From JAKQHY01 sp034429475 (lineage in GTDB: Bacteria; Chloroflexota; Anaerolineae; B4-G1; SLSP01), in the NCBI GenBank assembly GCA_034429475.1, contig DAOUGD010000109.1, forward strand, positions 1 through 21,812: 21,812 bases of DNA, read 5' to 3'. Below the pieces are notes generated by a model. That model was not told the origin of the DNA and made no database searches. It saw only the letters and a list, made by a program, of their open reading frames with translations. Below, piece by piece: positions 6,303 through 14,379 of the stretch. The translations under genes were made by a program, and so were the position numbers. How positions within the stretch are numbered: position 1 is the first letter of the stretch; each line of letters opens with the position of its first letter.

Positions 6303-8123
6303 TTACACCGCAGCCTCCAGCCGCAGCACTCGATAGGAATGGGGCTTGACGACCAGGTTCATGGCGATCTTGCCGGTAGGTTGCCCGCGCCAATCGCGGA
6401 CTTCGACGCCGCCGGCAATGACCTCGCCGGTTTGCACGTCGCGCAGCGCGGTCACGCCGCGATCCACTACGACGCGCACCGCCGTCGCCGTCGGCAAATT
6501 GGACGCGATGATGCAAGTATCGTTGTCGTAGGCGAACAGCATCACCTGCGCCGGCGCATCCACGCGCACCGGCAGATCGCGCAGCAGCACGTCCCGGATG
6601 CGCGCCAACACGGCCTCCGGCAGCTTGTAGAGGTCGTCGAAGTTGTCGGGGATGGTCAGCACGTAGAGCTTCCCGCCGCCGTAATCGGCCACGTGCAGCA
6701 CAGGATGGCCGGTCGTCTGCGTCAGGCCGGAGACCTCTTCCCATGAGTCGTTGGTTAGATAAGCAATGTGCGGGATGAGGATGGGCGCATCCGCGTGATA
6801 GACGTTGCCCCAGCCGATTAGGAAGTCCTGCACGCTGGCCTTGCGGTCGGTGACTTCCAGCTCAACGATGTCGCGCAGTCCGCGATCCTGCAAGGCGCGC
6901 AGCAGGCCGGAGGTGATGACGACGGTTTTCCCGCCCAGCAGCGCCTGCTTGATCTGGCCCACAATCGCCGGATCGTGCTTGGCCGCCTCGGTGAGCAGCA
7001 TCGTCGGCGCGTCCGCCGGGAATTCCGGGCGCAGGTCAATGGGAATCCCCAGCATCCCCAGGTAGTTGTGTAGGAAGTCCTCGCCGGTGGAGTGAAAGGG
7101 TTTGTAGCTCCGCACGCCGATGGGGTTGCCCAGCGCGCCGAGCGCCTCGTCCACCTGCGCGAAGGCGCGCCCGGCCGCGAGCGCGATCGTCGCGTCCGCC
7201 GGCCAGAATTCGCCCTCCCGTCGCACCGACGCAATCATCGCGTCGAAGTCGAAGCTGGTCCCGCCGCCCTGCCACGGCCCGCGCTGCGCCATCTCGATGG
7301 GACGCAGCAAATTGCGGAAGTCGAAGAGGGTGACTTCCGGCGCTTTGGCAAACAGCGTCAGCCAGAGTTGCTCCGCGTACCGATCCGCATACCGCGCGCC
7401 GAAAGGGTCCACCCACCCGCCGCCGTTGCCGCCCGGCTTGATGGCCTCGAAGTAGCGAAAAATCAGGTAGCCCGTGTACGGTTGAAGGTGCTGATTGCTG
7501 AGCACCGCGTCGCGGGTTTCCGTGCCGGTGTAGATGCCGTCGAACATGGACGGCTCCAATTCCAGGTTGAAGCCGAGTCCCTGAAAATGTTCGTACCAGT
7601 TCGGGTACTTGATGACGAATTTGATGGCGGGATTCGCGGCGCGGGCCGGCGCCAACACCAGATCGCGCGCCGCATCCGCCATCAGCCCCAGCCGGAACTC
7701 CGTCCAACTGCGGTCGCCTTTGGCGGCCACACAAGAGGGACATTTGCAGTTGGTGAAGAAGAAGTCGTCAAGGATGACTTCGTCAAAGAGGCGGGCCGTG
7801 TAGGTCACGACGTCCTTGAGCTTCTGCCGATGCTCCGGGTTGGTGTAGCAGTACGTCTGGAAGCGATTCGGCTCGTTGACCGTCACGGTGATGCCGCCGG
7901 AAACCTGCACCCCGCGCTCCAGCAAGTAATCCCGCGCTTGCCGGACGGCGGACTCCTCGGCCACGAGCCAATCGCGATGCGTTTCCAGGTAGACTTTGTC
8001 CACCCGGATGTGGCGCTGCATCATCTCGAAGCCCTGCTTGAGCCAGTCCAGATCGGCCATTTTCTGTACCTCATACGCCCGCGCATAGATGGCAACCTTG
8101 AAATTTTGGTAGTGTTCAGACAT
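6303..8123 (-). CDS. Glycoside-hydrolase-like TIM-barrel protein, function unknown
   Basis: 606 residues with no signal peptide, so probably cytoplasmic. The N-terminal 300 or so residues look like a (beta/alpha)8 barrel of the glycoside-hydrolase type. They include KVYLETHRD (43-51), GVQVSGGITVTVN, FDEVILDDFFFTN (113-125) with acidic D119-D120 at a strand end, and FDGIYTGTETRD. A CKCPSC cluster (C126, C128, C131) right after the acidic pair suggests a metal-stabilised loop. Residues about 350-480 resemble the glutamine-amidotransferase-like trimerisation domain found in beta-galactosidase families (GGKTVVITSGLLRAL). A beta-rich C-terminal domain ends the protein. I cannot assign a family number or substrate. 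ATG 8123 has a modest AAGGAA site upstream. Sugar or glycan processing is likely; the neighbouring transpeptidase gives no specific clue. Confidence 0.7.
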   Translation of the reverse strand: MSEHYQNFKVAIYARAYEVQKMADLDWLKQGFEMMQRHIRVDKVYLETHRDWLVAEESAVRQARDYLLERGVQVSGGITVTVNEPNRFQTYCYTNPEHRQKLKDVVTYTARLFDEVILDDFFFTNCKCPSCVAAKGDRSWTEFRLGLMADAARDLVLAPARAANPAIKFVIKYPNWYEHFQGLGFNLELEPSMFDGIYTGTETRDAVLSNQHLQPYTGYLIFRYFEAIKPGGNGGGWVDPFGARYADRYAEQLWLTLFAKAPEVTLFDFRNLLRPIEMAQRGPWQGGGTSFDFDAMIASVRREGEFWPADATIALAAGRAFAQVDEALGALGNPIGVRSYKPFHSTGEDFLHNYLGMLGIPIDLRPEFPADAPTMLLTEAAKHDPAIVGQIKQALLGGKTVVITSGLLRALQDRGLRDIVELEVTDRKASVQDFLIGWGNVYHADAPILIPHIAYLTNDSWEEVSGLTQTTGHPVLHVADYGGGKLYVLTIPDNFDDLYKLPEAVLARIRDVLLRDLPVRVDAPAQVMLFAYDNDTCIIASNLPTATAVRVVVDRGVTALRDVQTGEVIAGGVEVRDWRGQPTGKIAMNLVVKPHSYRVLRLEAAV

Positions 8124-8157
8124 TCTTTGTATTCCTTTGCGGTAGCTATTTTAAGTT

Positions 8158-8232
8158 CGTCAAACGTCAAACGTCATGCGCTCATTGTGAGAGCTTCACG
8201 TTTGACGTTTGACGTTTTACGTTTCACGTTTC
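8158..8232. repeat. Inverted heptamer arrays (CGTCAAA / ACGTTTG)
   Basis: The left arm CGTCAAA, CGTCAAA, CGTCATG (8158-8178) opposes a right arm of five units (ACGTTTG twice, ACGTTTT, ACGTTTC twice; 8198-8232). A 17-bp perfect inverted repeat joins 8158-8174 and 8198-8214. It lies between two divergent genes, so it is the one array not placed at a gene 3' end. It abuts an extended -10 promoter on its right. Confidence 0.92.
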
Positions 8233-8239
8233 GGATGCA

Positions 8240-8248
8240 TGATATAAT
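8240..8248 (+). promoter_or_regulatory. Extended -10 promoter for the M24 peptidase gene
   Basis: TGATATAAT is an exact extended -10 (TG-n-TATAAT) with no good -35, because the region upstream is repeat. Transcription would begin near 8255, giving a leader of about 60 bases before ATG 8317. Confidence 0.6.
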
Positions 8249-8316
8249 TGTCATACGGTTATGTCAAACACAGAAAGCCCATAAAGTGTATCTTTTCCAC
8301 TCAACCGAGGTGAACT

Positions 8317-9543
8317 ATGAAAACCGATTTAGATCATCTGATGGAAGCCCGCGACCTGGACGCCATCGTCGTTTCCGGGAAGGTGCTGGGCAACACGTCG
8401 CTCATCTACATGCTGAACGGCGCGCATCTGACCAGCGTGCAGGTCATCCAGAAGCGCGGTGGCGGCCCTCACCTCATCGTCAGCCCCATCGAACGCGAAG
8501 AAGCGCTCGCAGCCGGCTATCCGCTCACCCTCGCCACCAAGTACCATTACAATGAACTGATCGCTGAGTACCAGGGGGACCTCCTGGCGGCGACGGTGGA
8601 GTATCAGCAGCGCATCTTTGAAGACCTGGATGTGCGCGGGCGCATCGGCTTCTACGGTGCGCGCGACCAGGGTGAAAGTTACGTTTTCCTCAACGCGCTG
8701 AACGCGGCGATGCTCTATGGGGAAGTGGTGGGCGAGTTCGGCGAAAACCTGCTCCTGGAGGCGCGCGCCACCAAAGACGCCGCCGAAGTCGCCCGCATCC
8801 ACGAAGTGGGCCGCCGCACCGCCGAGGTGGTGCGGCAGACTCTCGCGTTCCTGCAACAGCATCCCGTCGGGGCGGACGAGGTGCTGCGCCGCCCCGATGG
8901 CGCGGCATTGACGGTCGGCGACGTTCACGGGCACATCCAGCATCTCATCGCCGCGCAGGGATTGGAGAACCCGGAAGGCTTCATCTTCTCCACCGGGCGC
9001 GACGCCGCCGTTCCCCACAACACGGGGACGCCCACTGCGCCCATCCGCCTGGGCGAGTGTATCATCTTTGACATCTACCCGCGCGAGGTCAACGGCTATT
9101 TCTTCGATATGACGCGCACGTTCTGCCTGGGCTACGCGCCGGAGCCGGTGCAACGCCTCCACCGCGACGTGCAGGACGTGATGGCGCACATCAAGGCCGC
9201 CTATCGCGTGGGCGAACTGGCGCGCAGCTACCAGCAGATGGCCTGCGACTTCTTCAAAACGCGCGGCCACCCGACCCTCGGCGACGACCCGGCGACGCTG
9301 GCGGGCTACGTTCACGGCCTGGGGCACGGCGTCGGGCTGAACATCCACGAATCGCCCGGCTTCCAGGACAACGACGCGAACCTGACCGTGCTGCAACCCG
9401 GTCACGTCTTCACCCTGGAACCGGGGCTGTATTACCCGGATCAGGGCATCGCCTGTCGGCTGGAAGACGTGATCTGGATAGACCCCGACGGCGTGGCGCA
9501 GACGTTGACCGATTTCCCGTATGATCTGGTCGTGCCGATGTAA
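8317..9543 (+). CDS. M24 metallopeptidase (Xaa-Pro aminopeptidase/dipeptidase type)
   Basis: 408 residues. An N-terminal creatinase-like domain (1-150) precedes a pita-bread catalytic domain. The five metal ligands are in place: D252 (IIFDIYP), D264 (FFDMTRTF), H337 (VHGLGHGVG), E368 (TLEPGLY) and E383 (RLEDVIWI). Substrate-site histidines are H234 (VPHNTG) and H344 (NIHESPG). The family removes or splits residues next to proline, using two divalent metal ions in the cytoplasm. No signal peptide is seen. ATG 8317 has a good GAGGTGA site 5 bases upstream. It is divergent from the glycoside-hydrolase-like gene across an inverted repeat. Exact specificity (aminopeptidase, prolidase or another M24 member) cannot be decided. 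Confidence 0.9.
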   Translation: MKTDLDHLMEARDLDAIVVSGKVLGNTSLIYMLNGAHLTSVQVIQKRGGGPHLIVSPIEREEALAAGYPLTLATKYHYNELIAEYQGDLLAATVEYQQRIFEDLDVRGRIGFYGARDQGESYVFLNALNAAMLYGEVVGEFGENLLLEARATKDAAEVARIHEVGRRTAEVVRQTLAFLQQHPVGADEVLRRPDGAALTVGDVHGHIQHLIAAQGLENPEGFIFSTGRDAAVPHNTGTPTAPIRLGECIIFDIYPREVNGYFFDMTRTFCLGYAPEPVQRLHRDVQDVMAHIKAAYRVGELARSYQQMACDFFKTRGHPTLGDDPATLAGYVHGLGHGVGLNIHESPGFQDNDANLTVLQPGHVFTLEPGLYYPDQGIACRLEDVIWIDPDGVAQTLTDFPYDLVVPM

Positions 9544-9575
9544 GCGCGATTTCCGCAGCGTGCCAGTGAATTTAT

Positions 9576-9602
9576 CAGCAGATTGAGCAGATTGAGCAGA
9601 TT
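9576..9602. repeat. Period-9 AGCAGATT tandem words, third copy
   Basis: Units CAGCAGATT, GAGCAGATT and GAGCAGATT start 32 bases after the M24 gene stop. They are the same word as at 3183 and 4404. Confidence 0.9.
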
Positions 9603-9615
9603 TGTTGCTTACCTT

Positions 9616-9642
9616 TCCGTTAAATCCGTTAAATCCGTTGAG
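9616..9642. repeat. Period-9 TCCGTTAAA tandem words
   Basis: TCCGTTAAA, TCCGTTAAA and TCCGTTGAG form an exact period-9 array immediately before the acyltransferase start. It differs in sequence from the AGCAGATT array 13 bases upstream but has the same period. Confidence 0.88.
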
Positions 9643-9651
9643 AGAGACTGT

Positions 9652-10542
9652 ATGAACACACGTAAAATGGTATCTGCGGGCTGGCCGGTGAAGCTGGCCT
9701 TGCGCCTCGGCAGATTCTTGCCCCTGTGGGGAGCGCCGTTGTTTGCGGCGGTGTTGGCGCGGTTGAATGTCTGGTTGCGGCCCGACGTGTATCGCCATGC
9801 GGAAGCCAATCTGCGGCACGTCCTGGGGCCGGATGTTCCTAAACGCGACCTGCGGCGGACGCTGTACCGGTTGTTCTTCAACGTGATGCGCCGCTACTAC
9901 GAATATTTCTACAACATGGCGCGCGGCCACACGCGCATTGAGGATGTCGTCCCGCCGGTGCGCTTCACGCCGGAGACGCAGCAGCGCGTGGATCAGGCGA
10001 TGGCCGATGGCAAGGGGCTGTTCATCCTGGGCTGCCACATGTCCAACTTTGACCTGGCCGGCCTCGCCACCGCGCAGTATTTGCCGATGCCGCTGTACGT
10101 TCTGTCTCTGGCGGAGCCGACGCGCGACATTGAGATGTTCAACGAGATGCGTCAGAACTGCGGCATCGAGATGCACCCCATCACCCCTGAATCGCTGCGG
10201 GGCGCAATGCGGCATTTGCAAAACGGCGGCGCCGTTGTGACCGGGCCGGATTACCCGGTGGCGGATGAGGCGTCCGTGGAATTCTTCGGCGCGCCGGCCC
10301 GCCTGCCGAGCGATTATCTGCGGATTCCGCTCCGCACTGGCAGCCCGGTGATGGTGCTGGCGACGCACTACGAAGACGGCGTGTACTGGATTCAAACCGC
10401 GCCGCTCATCGAACTGGAAAAGACCGGCGACCGGCAGCAGGACGTTGAGGTCAACCTCCGCACGATCCTGGCCCGCGTCGAAGACTTCATCCGCCAACAC
10501 CCCGAAGAGTGGATGATGTTTATACCGGTATGGGACGATTAG
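9652..10542 (+). CDS. LpxL/HtrB-family acyltransferase
   Basis: 296 residues of the lysophospholipid acyltransferase superfamily, the group that includes lipid A acyltransferases and actinobacterial PIM acyltransferases. The catalytic HX4D motif is H129-MSNF-D134 in GCHMSNFDLAG. Later signatures are ITPESLRGAMRHLQNGG and GPDYPV, and the C-terminal PEEWMMFIPVW is typical of the family. Membrane-associated lipid acylation is expected. No lipid A genes are present, so a phospholipid or glycolipid substrate is likelier. I start at ATG 9652 (MNTRKM), because the upstream in-frame extension is translated repeat. Only a weak GAGAG site precedes it. The stop TAG overlaps the first base of a heptamer array. 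Confidence 0.8.
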   Translation: MNTRKMVSAGWPVKLALRLGRFLPLWGAPLFAAVLARLNVWLRPDVYRHAEANLRHVLGPDVPKRDLRRTLYRLFFNVMRRYYEYFYNMARGHTRIEDVVPPVRFTPETQQRVDQAMADGKGLFILGCHMSNFDLAGLATAQYLPMPLYVLSLAEPTRDIEMFNEMRQNCGIEMHPITPESLRGAMRHLQNGGAVVTGPDYPVADEASVEFFGAPARLPSDYLRIPLRTGSPVMVLATHYEDGVYWIQTAPLIELEKTGDRQQDVEVNLRTILARVEDFIRQHPEEWMMFIPVWDD

Positions 10543-10639
10543 CAGGATGCAGGATGCAAGATGCAGGAAGCAGGATGTAGGATTCTTGCCTCTTGCTTCT
10601 TGCTTCTTGCCTCTTGCCTCTTGATTCTTGATTCTCGAT
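10542..10639. repeat. Two opposed heptamer arrays filling the whole gap before tsaD
   Basis: Six units of GCAGGAT type (10542-10583) run directly into eight units of TCTTGCC/TCTTGAT type (10584-10639), all in exact period 7. The arrays are complementary apart from changes that are often G-U pairs in RNA, so the transcript can fold on itself. They reach from the acyltransferase stop to 4 bases before the tsaD start. Confidence 0.93.
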
Positions 10640-10643
10640 TCGT

Positions 10644-11666
10644 ATGCGCATCTTAGGAATTGAAACTTCGTGTGACGAAACGGCGGCGGCGGTCGTCGAG
10701 GATGGCGAGCGCGTGTTGTCCAACGTCGTCGCCTCGCAGGTGGACTTGCACGCCCAGTACGGCGGCGTCTTCCCCGAACTGGCGTCGCGGATGCACGTGG
10801 AAGCGATCGGGCCGGTCGTGGCGCAGGCATTGCAGGAAGCGCACGTCGGTTGGAGCGACCTGGACGCGGTCGCCGTGACCTACGGGCCGGGCCTGCCGGG
10901 GTCGCTGCTGGTGGGACTCAACTTCGCCAAAGGCGCCGCTTTGAGTGCGGGGCTGCCGCTCGTGCCGGTCAACCACCTGGAAGGACACCTCTACGCGCAT
11001 TGGCTGCATACTGACGCGCGCGAGGCGGCCTCGGACAATCCCCCCGCGCCGCGCGACTTTCCGCTGCTGGCCCTCATCGTCTCCGGCGGCCACACCGAGT
11101 TGATTCTGATGCGGGGTCACGGGCAGTACGAATACCTGGGCGGCACGCTCGACGACGCCGCCGGCGAAGCGTTCGACAAAGTCGCCCGGATGTTGGGATT
11201 GCCCTATCCCGGCGGGCCGGCCATCGAGCGCGCCGCGCGGCAGGGCAATCCGCACGCCTGCGACTTGCCCCGCGCCTGGCTGCCCGGCACCTACGACTTC
11301 AGCTTCAGCGGCCTGAAGACTGCTGTGATGCGCGTCCTGCGCCAGTACCACGAGCCGTCGCCGCGCGTCATCAGCGACATGGCTGCCGCATTCCAGGTTT
11401 CCGTCATCGAGGTGCTGGCCGAAAAGACGGCGCAGGCGGCAGAGGCGCATCGCGTCCACGGCGTGCTGCTTTCCGGCGGCGTCTCGGCCAACGCGACGCT
11501 GCGCGCCGCCGTGCGCGCGCGTGTGACGCGGTCCGTTCACGCCACACCGCTGTGGCTCTGCACCGACAATGGCGCGATGATCGCCGCTGCCGGAACGTAT
11601 CGTTACCGGGCCGGCGCGCGCGCGGCGTGGGATCTGGACATCGAACCGGGGCTGCGACTGGCGTGA
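10644..11666 (+). CDS. tsaD: tRNA N6-adenosine threonylcarbamoyltransferase TsaD
   Basis: 340 residues, the normal length. TsaD transfers the threonylcarbamoyl group from TC-AMP to A37 of ANN-decoding tRNAs, with TsaB and TsaE, in the cytoplasm. Diagnostic features are the start MRILGIETSCDET, iron/zinc ligands H111 and H115 in NHLEGH, GPGLPGSLLVGLNFAKG (81-97), the ASKH-fold phosphate loop SGGHTE near residue 150, and a C-terminal LSGGVSANATLR. The start is set by the conserved N-terminus. Unusually there is no Shine-Dalgarno: the 56 bases before it are TCTTGCC-type heptamers. It may depend on leaderless or coupled initiation. No tsaB or tsaE is in the window. Confidence 0.97.
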   Translation: MRILGIETSCDETAAAVVEDGERVLSNVVASQVDLHAQYGGVFPELASRMHVEAIGPVVAQALQEAHVGWSDLDAVAVTYGPGLPGSLLVGLNFAKGAALSAGLPLVPVNHLEGHLYAHWLHTDAREAASDNPPAPRDFPLLALIVSGGHTELILMRGHGQYEYLGGTLDDAAGEAFDKVARMLGLPYPGGPAIERAARQGNPHACDLPRAWLPGTYDFSFSGLKTAVMRVLRQYHEPSPRVISDMAAAFQVSVIEVLAEKTAQAAEAHRVHGVLLSGGVSANATLRAAVRARVTRSVHATPLWLCTDNGAMIAAAGTYRYRAGARAAWDLDIEPGLRLA

Positions 11667-11698
11667 CCAGGTAATGCAACCGGTTAAAGGAGAGTCCT

Positions 11699-11959
11699 AT
11701 GCCAGAAGTGAGTCGCTTTTTTGGTATCGTGATCCGCATGTACTTCGATGAACATTTGCCGCCACACTTTCACGCTATTTATGCCGGGCGAGAAGTTCAG
11801 ATAGGTATTGACCCTATCCAGATCCTTGAGGGCAAACTCCCTCATCGCGCCATTTCTATGGTTATTGAGTGGGCGGCCTTGCATCAACGGGAATTGCTCA
11901 ATAATTGGGAACGGCTACGGCGTGATCAACAAGCGGTAAAGATTGAACCTTTGGAATAG
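11699..11959 (+). CDS. DUF4160 protein
   Basis: 86 residues matching the DUF4160 pattern: MPEVSRFFGIVIRMYF, then PPHFHA (21-26) and a closing acidic helix. ATG 11699 has AAAGGAGAG upstream. It is followed 8 bases later by a DUF2442 gene with its own AGGAGG site. The two domains are very often adjacent in bacteria and have been suspected of forming toxin-antitoxin-like pairs. A biochemical function is not established to my knowledge. Either partner could be the effector; nothing in the sequence decides. It is less GC-rich than its neighbours, which hints at a mobile origin. Confidence 0.85.
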   Translation: MPEVSRFFGIVIRMYFDEHLPPHFHAIYAGREVQIGIDPIQILEGKLPHRAISMVIEWAALHQRELLNNWERLRRDQQAVKIEPLE

Positions 11960-11967
11960 GAGGAGCT

Positions 11968-12315
11968 ATGTTTCCTAGAGTTAAACAGGTTCGTTATCTT
12001 GGGGACTATTGCCTGGAGTTGAGCTTCACGGATGGGGTTGTGGGGGAACTCGATTTCAAGGCACGGGTGGTAGGGCGTGGGGGCGTGTTTGCCCCGCTGG
12101 AAGAGATAGATTTCTTTAAGCAAGTGCAAGTTGATCCAGAAGCCGGCACACTTGTGTGGCCCAACGGTGTAGATCTTTGTCCAGATGTGCTCTACAGCCT
12201 GGCGACCGGCAAACCCATCCACGCCGAACCGAAAGTGCCAAAACGCCCCTCTCGCTCAAAACACTTCAAGCAAATTGAATCGGCGGTTCCTTTAGCAACA
12301 AGGACTACCTCGTGA
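11968..12315 (+). CDS. DUF2442 protein
   Basis: 115 residues. The core matches DUF2442: CLELSFTDGVVGELDF, GVFAPLEEIDFFKQVQVD, and GTLVWPNGVDLCPDVLY. A basic tail (KVPKRPSRSKHFKQ) follows and could bind nucleic acid. It forms a pair with the DUF4160 gene 8 bases upstream and starts behind AGGAGG. Its TGA stop overlaps the GTG start of glgX by 4 bases (GTGA), so glgX translation may be coupled to it. Composition is lower in GC than flanking genes over the first 250 bases. Cellular role unknown. Confidence 0.85.
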   Translation: MFPRVKQVRYLGDYCLELSFTDGVVGELDFKARVVGRGGVFAPLEEIDFFKQVQVDPEAGTLVWPNGVDLCPDVLYSLATGKPIHAEPKVPKRPSRSKHFKQIESAVPLATRTTS

Positions 12316-14372
12316 AATCCAACGTCTTCCCCGGCCAAAGTTTCCCGCTAGGCGCCACCGTGCTGCCCTGGGGCGTGAACTTTTGCGTGTTTTCCAAAAA
12401 CTGCGACGCGGTGGATTTGCTCCTGTTCGACGATGTGAACGACGCCAGCCCCCGGCACGTCATCCCGCTGGACCCGCGTCACAACCGCACCTTCTATTAC
12501 TGGCACGTGTTTGTGCGGGGCGTGGGCGCCGGCCAGTTGTACGGCTACCGCGTCCACGGGCCGCGCGCCCCAGAAAAGGGGTTCTATTTCGATGGCGAGA
12601 AAGTCCTGCTTGACCCCTATGCCCGCGCGGTGGCTTTGAGTCGCCAGTATTCGCGGGAAGCCGCCAAGCATCCCGGCGACAACTGCGCGCAGGCGATGAA
12701 GAGCGTCGTCGTCAACCCCGGCGGCTACGAGTGGGAAGGTGACATCCCCCGCCCGCAGCCTTACGCGCAGACGGTCATCTACGAGTTGCACGTCGGCGGT
12801 TTCACCCGGCATTCCAACTCCGGGCTGCCGCCGGAGAAACGCGGCACTTACGCCGGCGTCGTCGAAAAAATCCCGTACCTCAAATCGCTGGGCGTCACGG
12901 CGGTGGAATTGCTGCCCGTCCAGCAGTTCGATCCACAAGATGCGCCCCTAGGTCTGACCAATTATTGGGGCTATACGCCGGTGGCGTTCTTCGCGCCGCA
13001 CCAGGGCTATTGCAGTCGCCCCGATCCGCTCGCCCCCGTCAACGAGTTCCGCGACATGGTCAAGGCGCTGCATCGCGCCGGCATCGAGGTCATCCTGGAC
13101 GTGGTGTTCAATCACACCGCCGAAGGCAGTCACAAGGGGCCAACGCTCTCTTTCCGGGGCTTGGAAAATCGCGCCTATTACATCCCGGCGCCGGGCGATC
13201 CTTCGCGCTATGCCAACTATAGCGGCACCGGCAATACCCTCAACACCAACCATTCCATCGTGCGGCGGATGATCATGGATTGCCTGCGCTACTGGGTGGC
13301 GGAGATGCACGTGGATGGCTTCCGGTTCGATCTGGCTTCGGTGCTGGCCCGCGACGAGTGGGGCCAGCCGTTGAAGAGTCCGCCGATTCTTTGGGAGATT
13401 GAATCCGACCCGATCCTGGCGGGGAGCAAAATTATCGCCGAGGCGTGGGACGCCGCCGGGCTGTACCAGGTTGGCTCGTTCATCGGCCACCGTTGGGCGG
13501 AGTGGAATGGGCAGTACCGCGACGACGCGCGCCGCTTCATCAAGGGCGACGCCGGCGCGGTGGCGCGCGTGGCCGCACGTATCCAGGCCAGCCCGGACCT
13601 CTATCCCCAGGAGGACCGCGAACCTAACCGCAGCATTAATTTCATCACCTGCCACGATGGGTTCACGCTGAACGATCTGGTATCCTACACTCAAAAGCAC
13701 AACGAGGCCAACCGCGAGCAAAACCGCGACGGCGCGGACGTCAACTTCAGTTGGAACTGCGGCGTGGAAGGGCCGACCACGGACGCAGCGGTCGAGGCCC
13801 TGCGCGTTCGCCAGATCAAGAATTTCTTCACCTTGCTGTTTGTCTCGCAGGGGACGCCGATGATTTTGATGGGGGATGAGGTGCGGCGCACGCAGGGGGG
13901 CAATAATAATGGTTATTGTCAAAACAATCAGATCAGTTGGTTCGACTGGCGCGGCCTGGAAGAACACGCCGATCTGCTCCGCTTTGTGCGGGGGCTGATT
14001 CAATTTACGCAATCGCGGGAAATTTTTCGGGCGGAACGTTTTTGGAACACAACCTCAGGGGAAGCGCCGCCGGTTATCCGCTGGCACGGCACTCAGCTAG
14101 AGACGCCGGATTGGGGGTTTGATTCGCACAGTTTGGCGTTTGAGTTGGTGGACCTGCCCCGTGGCGACCGACTGTACATTGCCTTCAATGCGTACTGGAA
14201 ACCGTTGACGTTTGCGTTGCCCATCTTGCCGGACGCTCAGCCGTGGCGGCGAATTGTGGACACAGCATTGGCGTCGCCGCACGATTTTCAAGAGCCGCCG
14301 CACGCGGCGGCGGTCAATACCCCCGCCTACCGTTTAGAGGCGCGCAGCGCGATCATACTGTTGACCGGATAA
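12312..14372 (+). CDS. glgX: Glycogen debranching enzyme GlgX (GH13 isoamylase type)
   Basis: 686 residues, the usual length. It hydrolyses alpha-1,6 branches of limit-dextrin glycogen in the cytoplasm. An N-terminal CBM48-type beta domain (about 9-95, PLGATVLPWGVNFCVFS) precedes the GH13 barrel. Catalytic regions are DVVFNH (263-268), DGFRFDLASV with nucleophile D340, AEAWDAAG with acid/base E377, and FITCHDG with D449. The C-terminal beta domain completes it. Start is GTG 12312, preceded by AAGGA about 8 bases away; no better start fits the family N-terminus. It ends 7 bases before the oppositely oriented LuxR/kelch gene, with no room for a separate terminator. No other glycogen genes lie in the window. 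Confidence 0.95.
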   Translation: MKSNVFPGQSFPLGATVLPWGVNFCVFSKNCDAVDLLLFDDVNDASPRHVIPLDPRHNRTFYYWHVFVRGVGAGQLYGYRVHGPRAPEKGFYFDGEKVLLDPYARAVALSRQYSREAAKHPGDNCAQAMKSVVVNPGGYEWEGDIPRPQPYAQTVIYELHVGGFTRHSNSGLPPEKRGTYAGVVEKIPYLKSLGVTAVELLPVQQFDPQDAPLGLTNYWGYTPVAFFAPHQGYCSRPDPLAPVNEFRDMVKALHRAGIEVILDVVFNHTAEGSHKGPTLSFRGLENRAYYIPAPGDPSRYANYSGTGNTLNTNHSIVRRMIMDCLRYWVAEMHVDGFRFDLASVLARDEWGQPLKSPPILWEIESDPILAGSKIIAEAWDAAGLYQVGSFIGHRWAEWNGQYRDDARRFIKGDAGAVARVAARIQASPDLYPQEDREPNRSINFITCHDGFTLNDLVSYTQKHNEANREQNRDGADVNFSWNCGVEGPTTDAAVEALRVRQIKNFFTLLFVSQGTPMILMGDEVRRTQGGNNNGYCQNNQISWFDWRGLEEHADLLRFVRGLIQFTQSREIFRAERFWNTTSGEAPPVIRWHGTQLETPDWGFDSHSLAFELVDLPRGDRLYIAFNAYWKPLTFALPILPDAQPWRRIVDTALASPHDFQEPPHAAAVNTPAYRLEARSAIILLTG

Positions 14373-14379
14373 CCTCGCG

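Noticed and set aside
8329..10830. 833-residue open frame on the minus strand
   Set aside because: It is antisense to the M24 peptidase, acyltransferase and start of tsaD, all of which have clear motifs. Its product is Arg/His/Ala-rich without domains, a typical shadow in GC-rich DNA.
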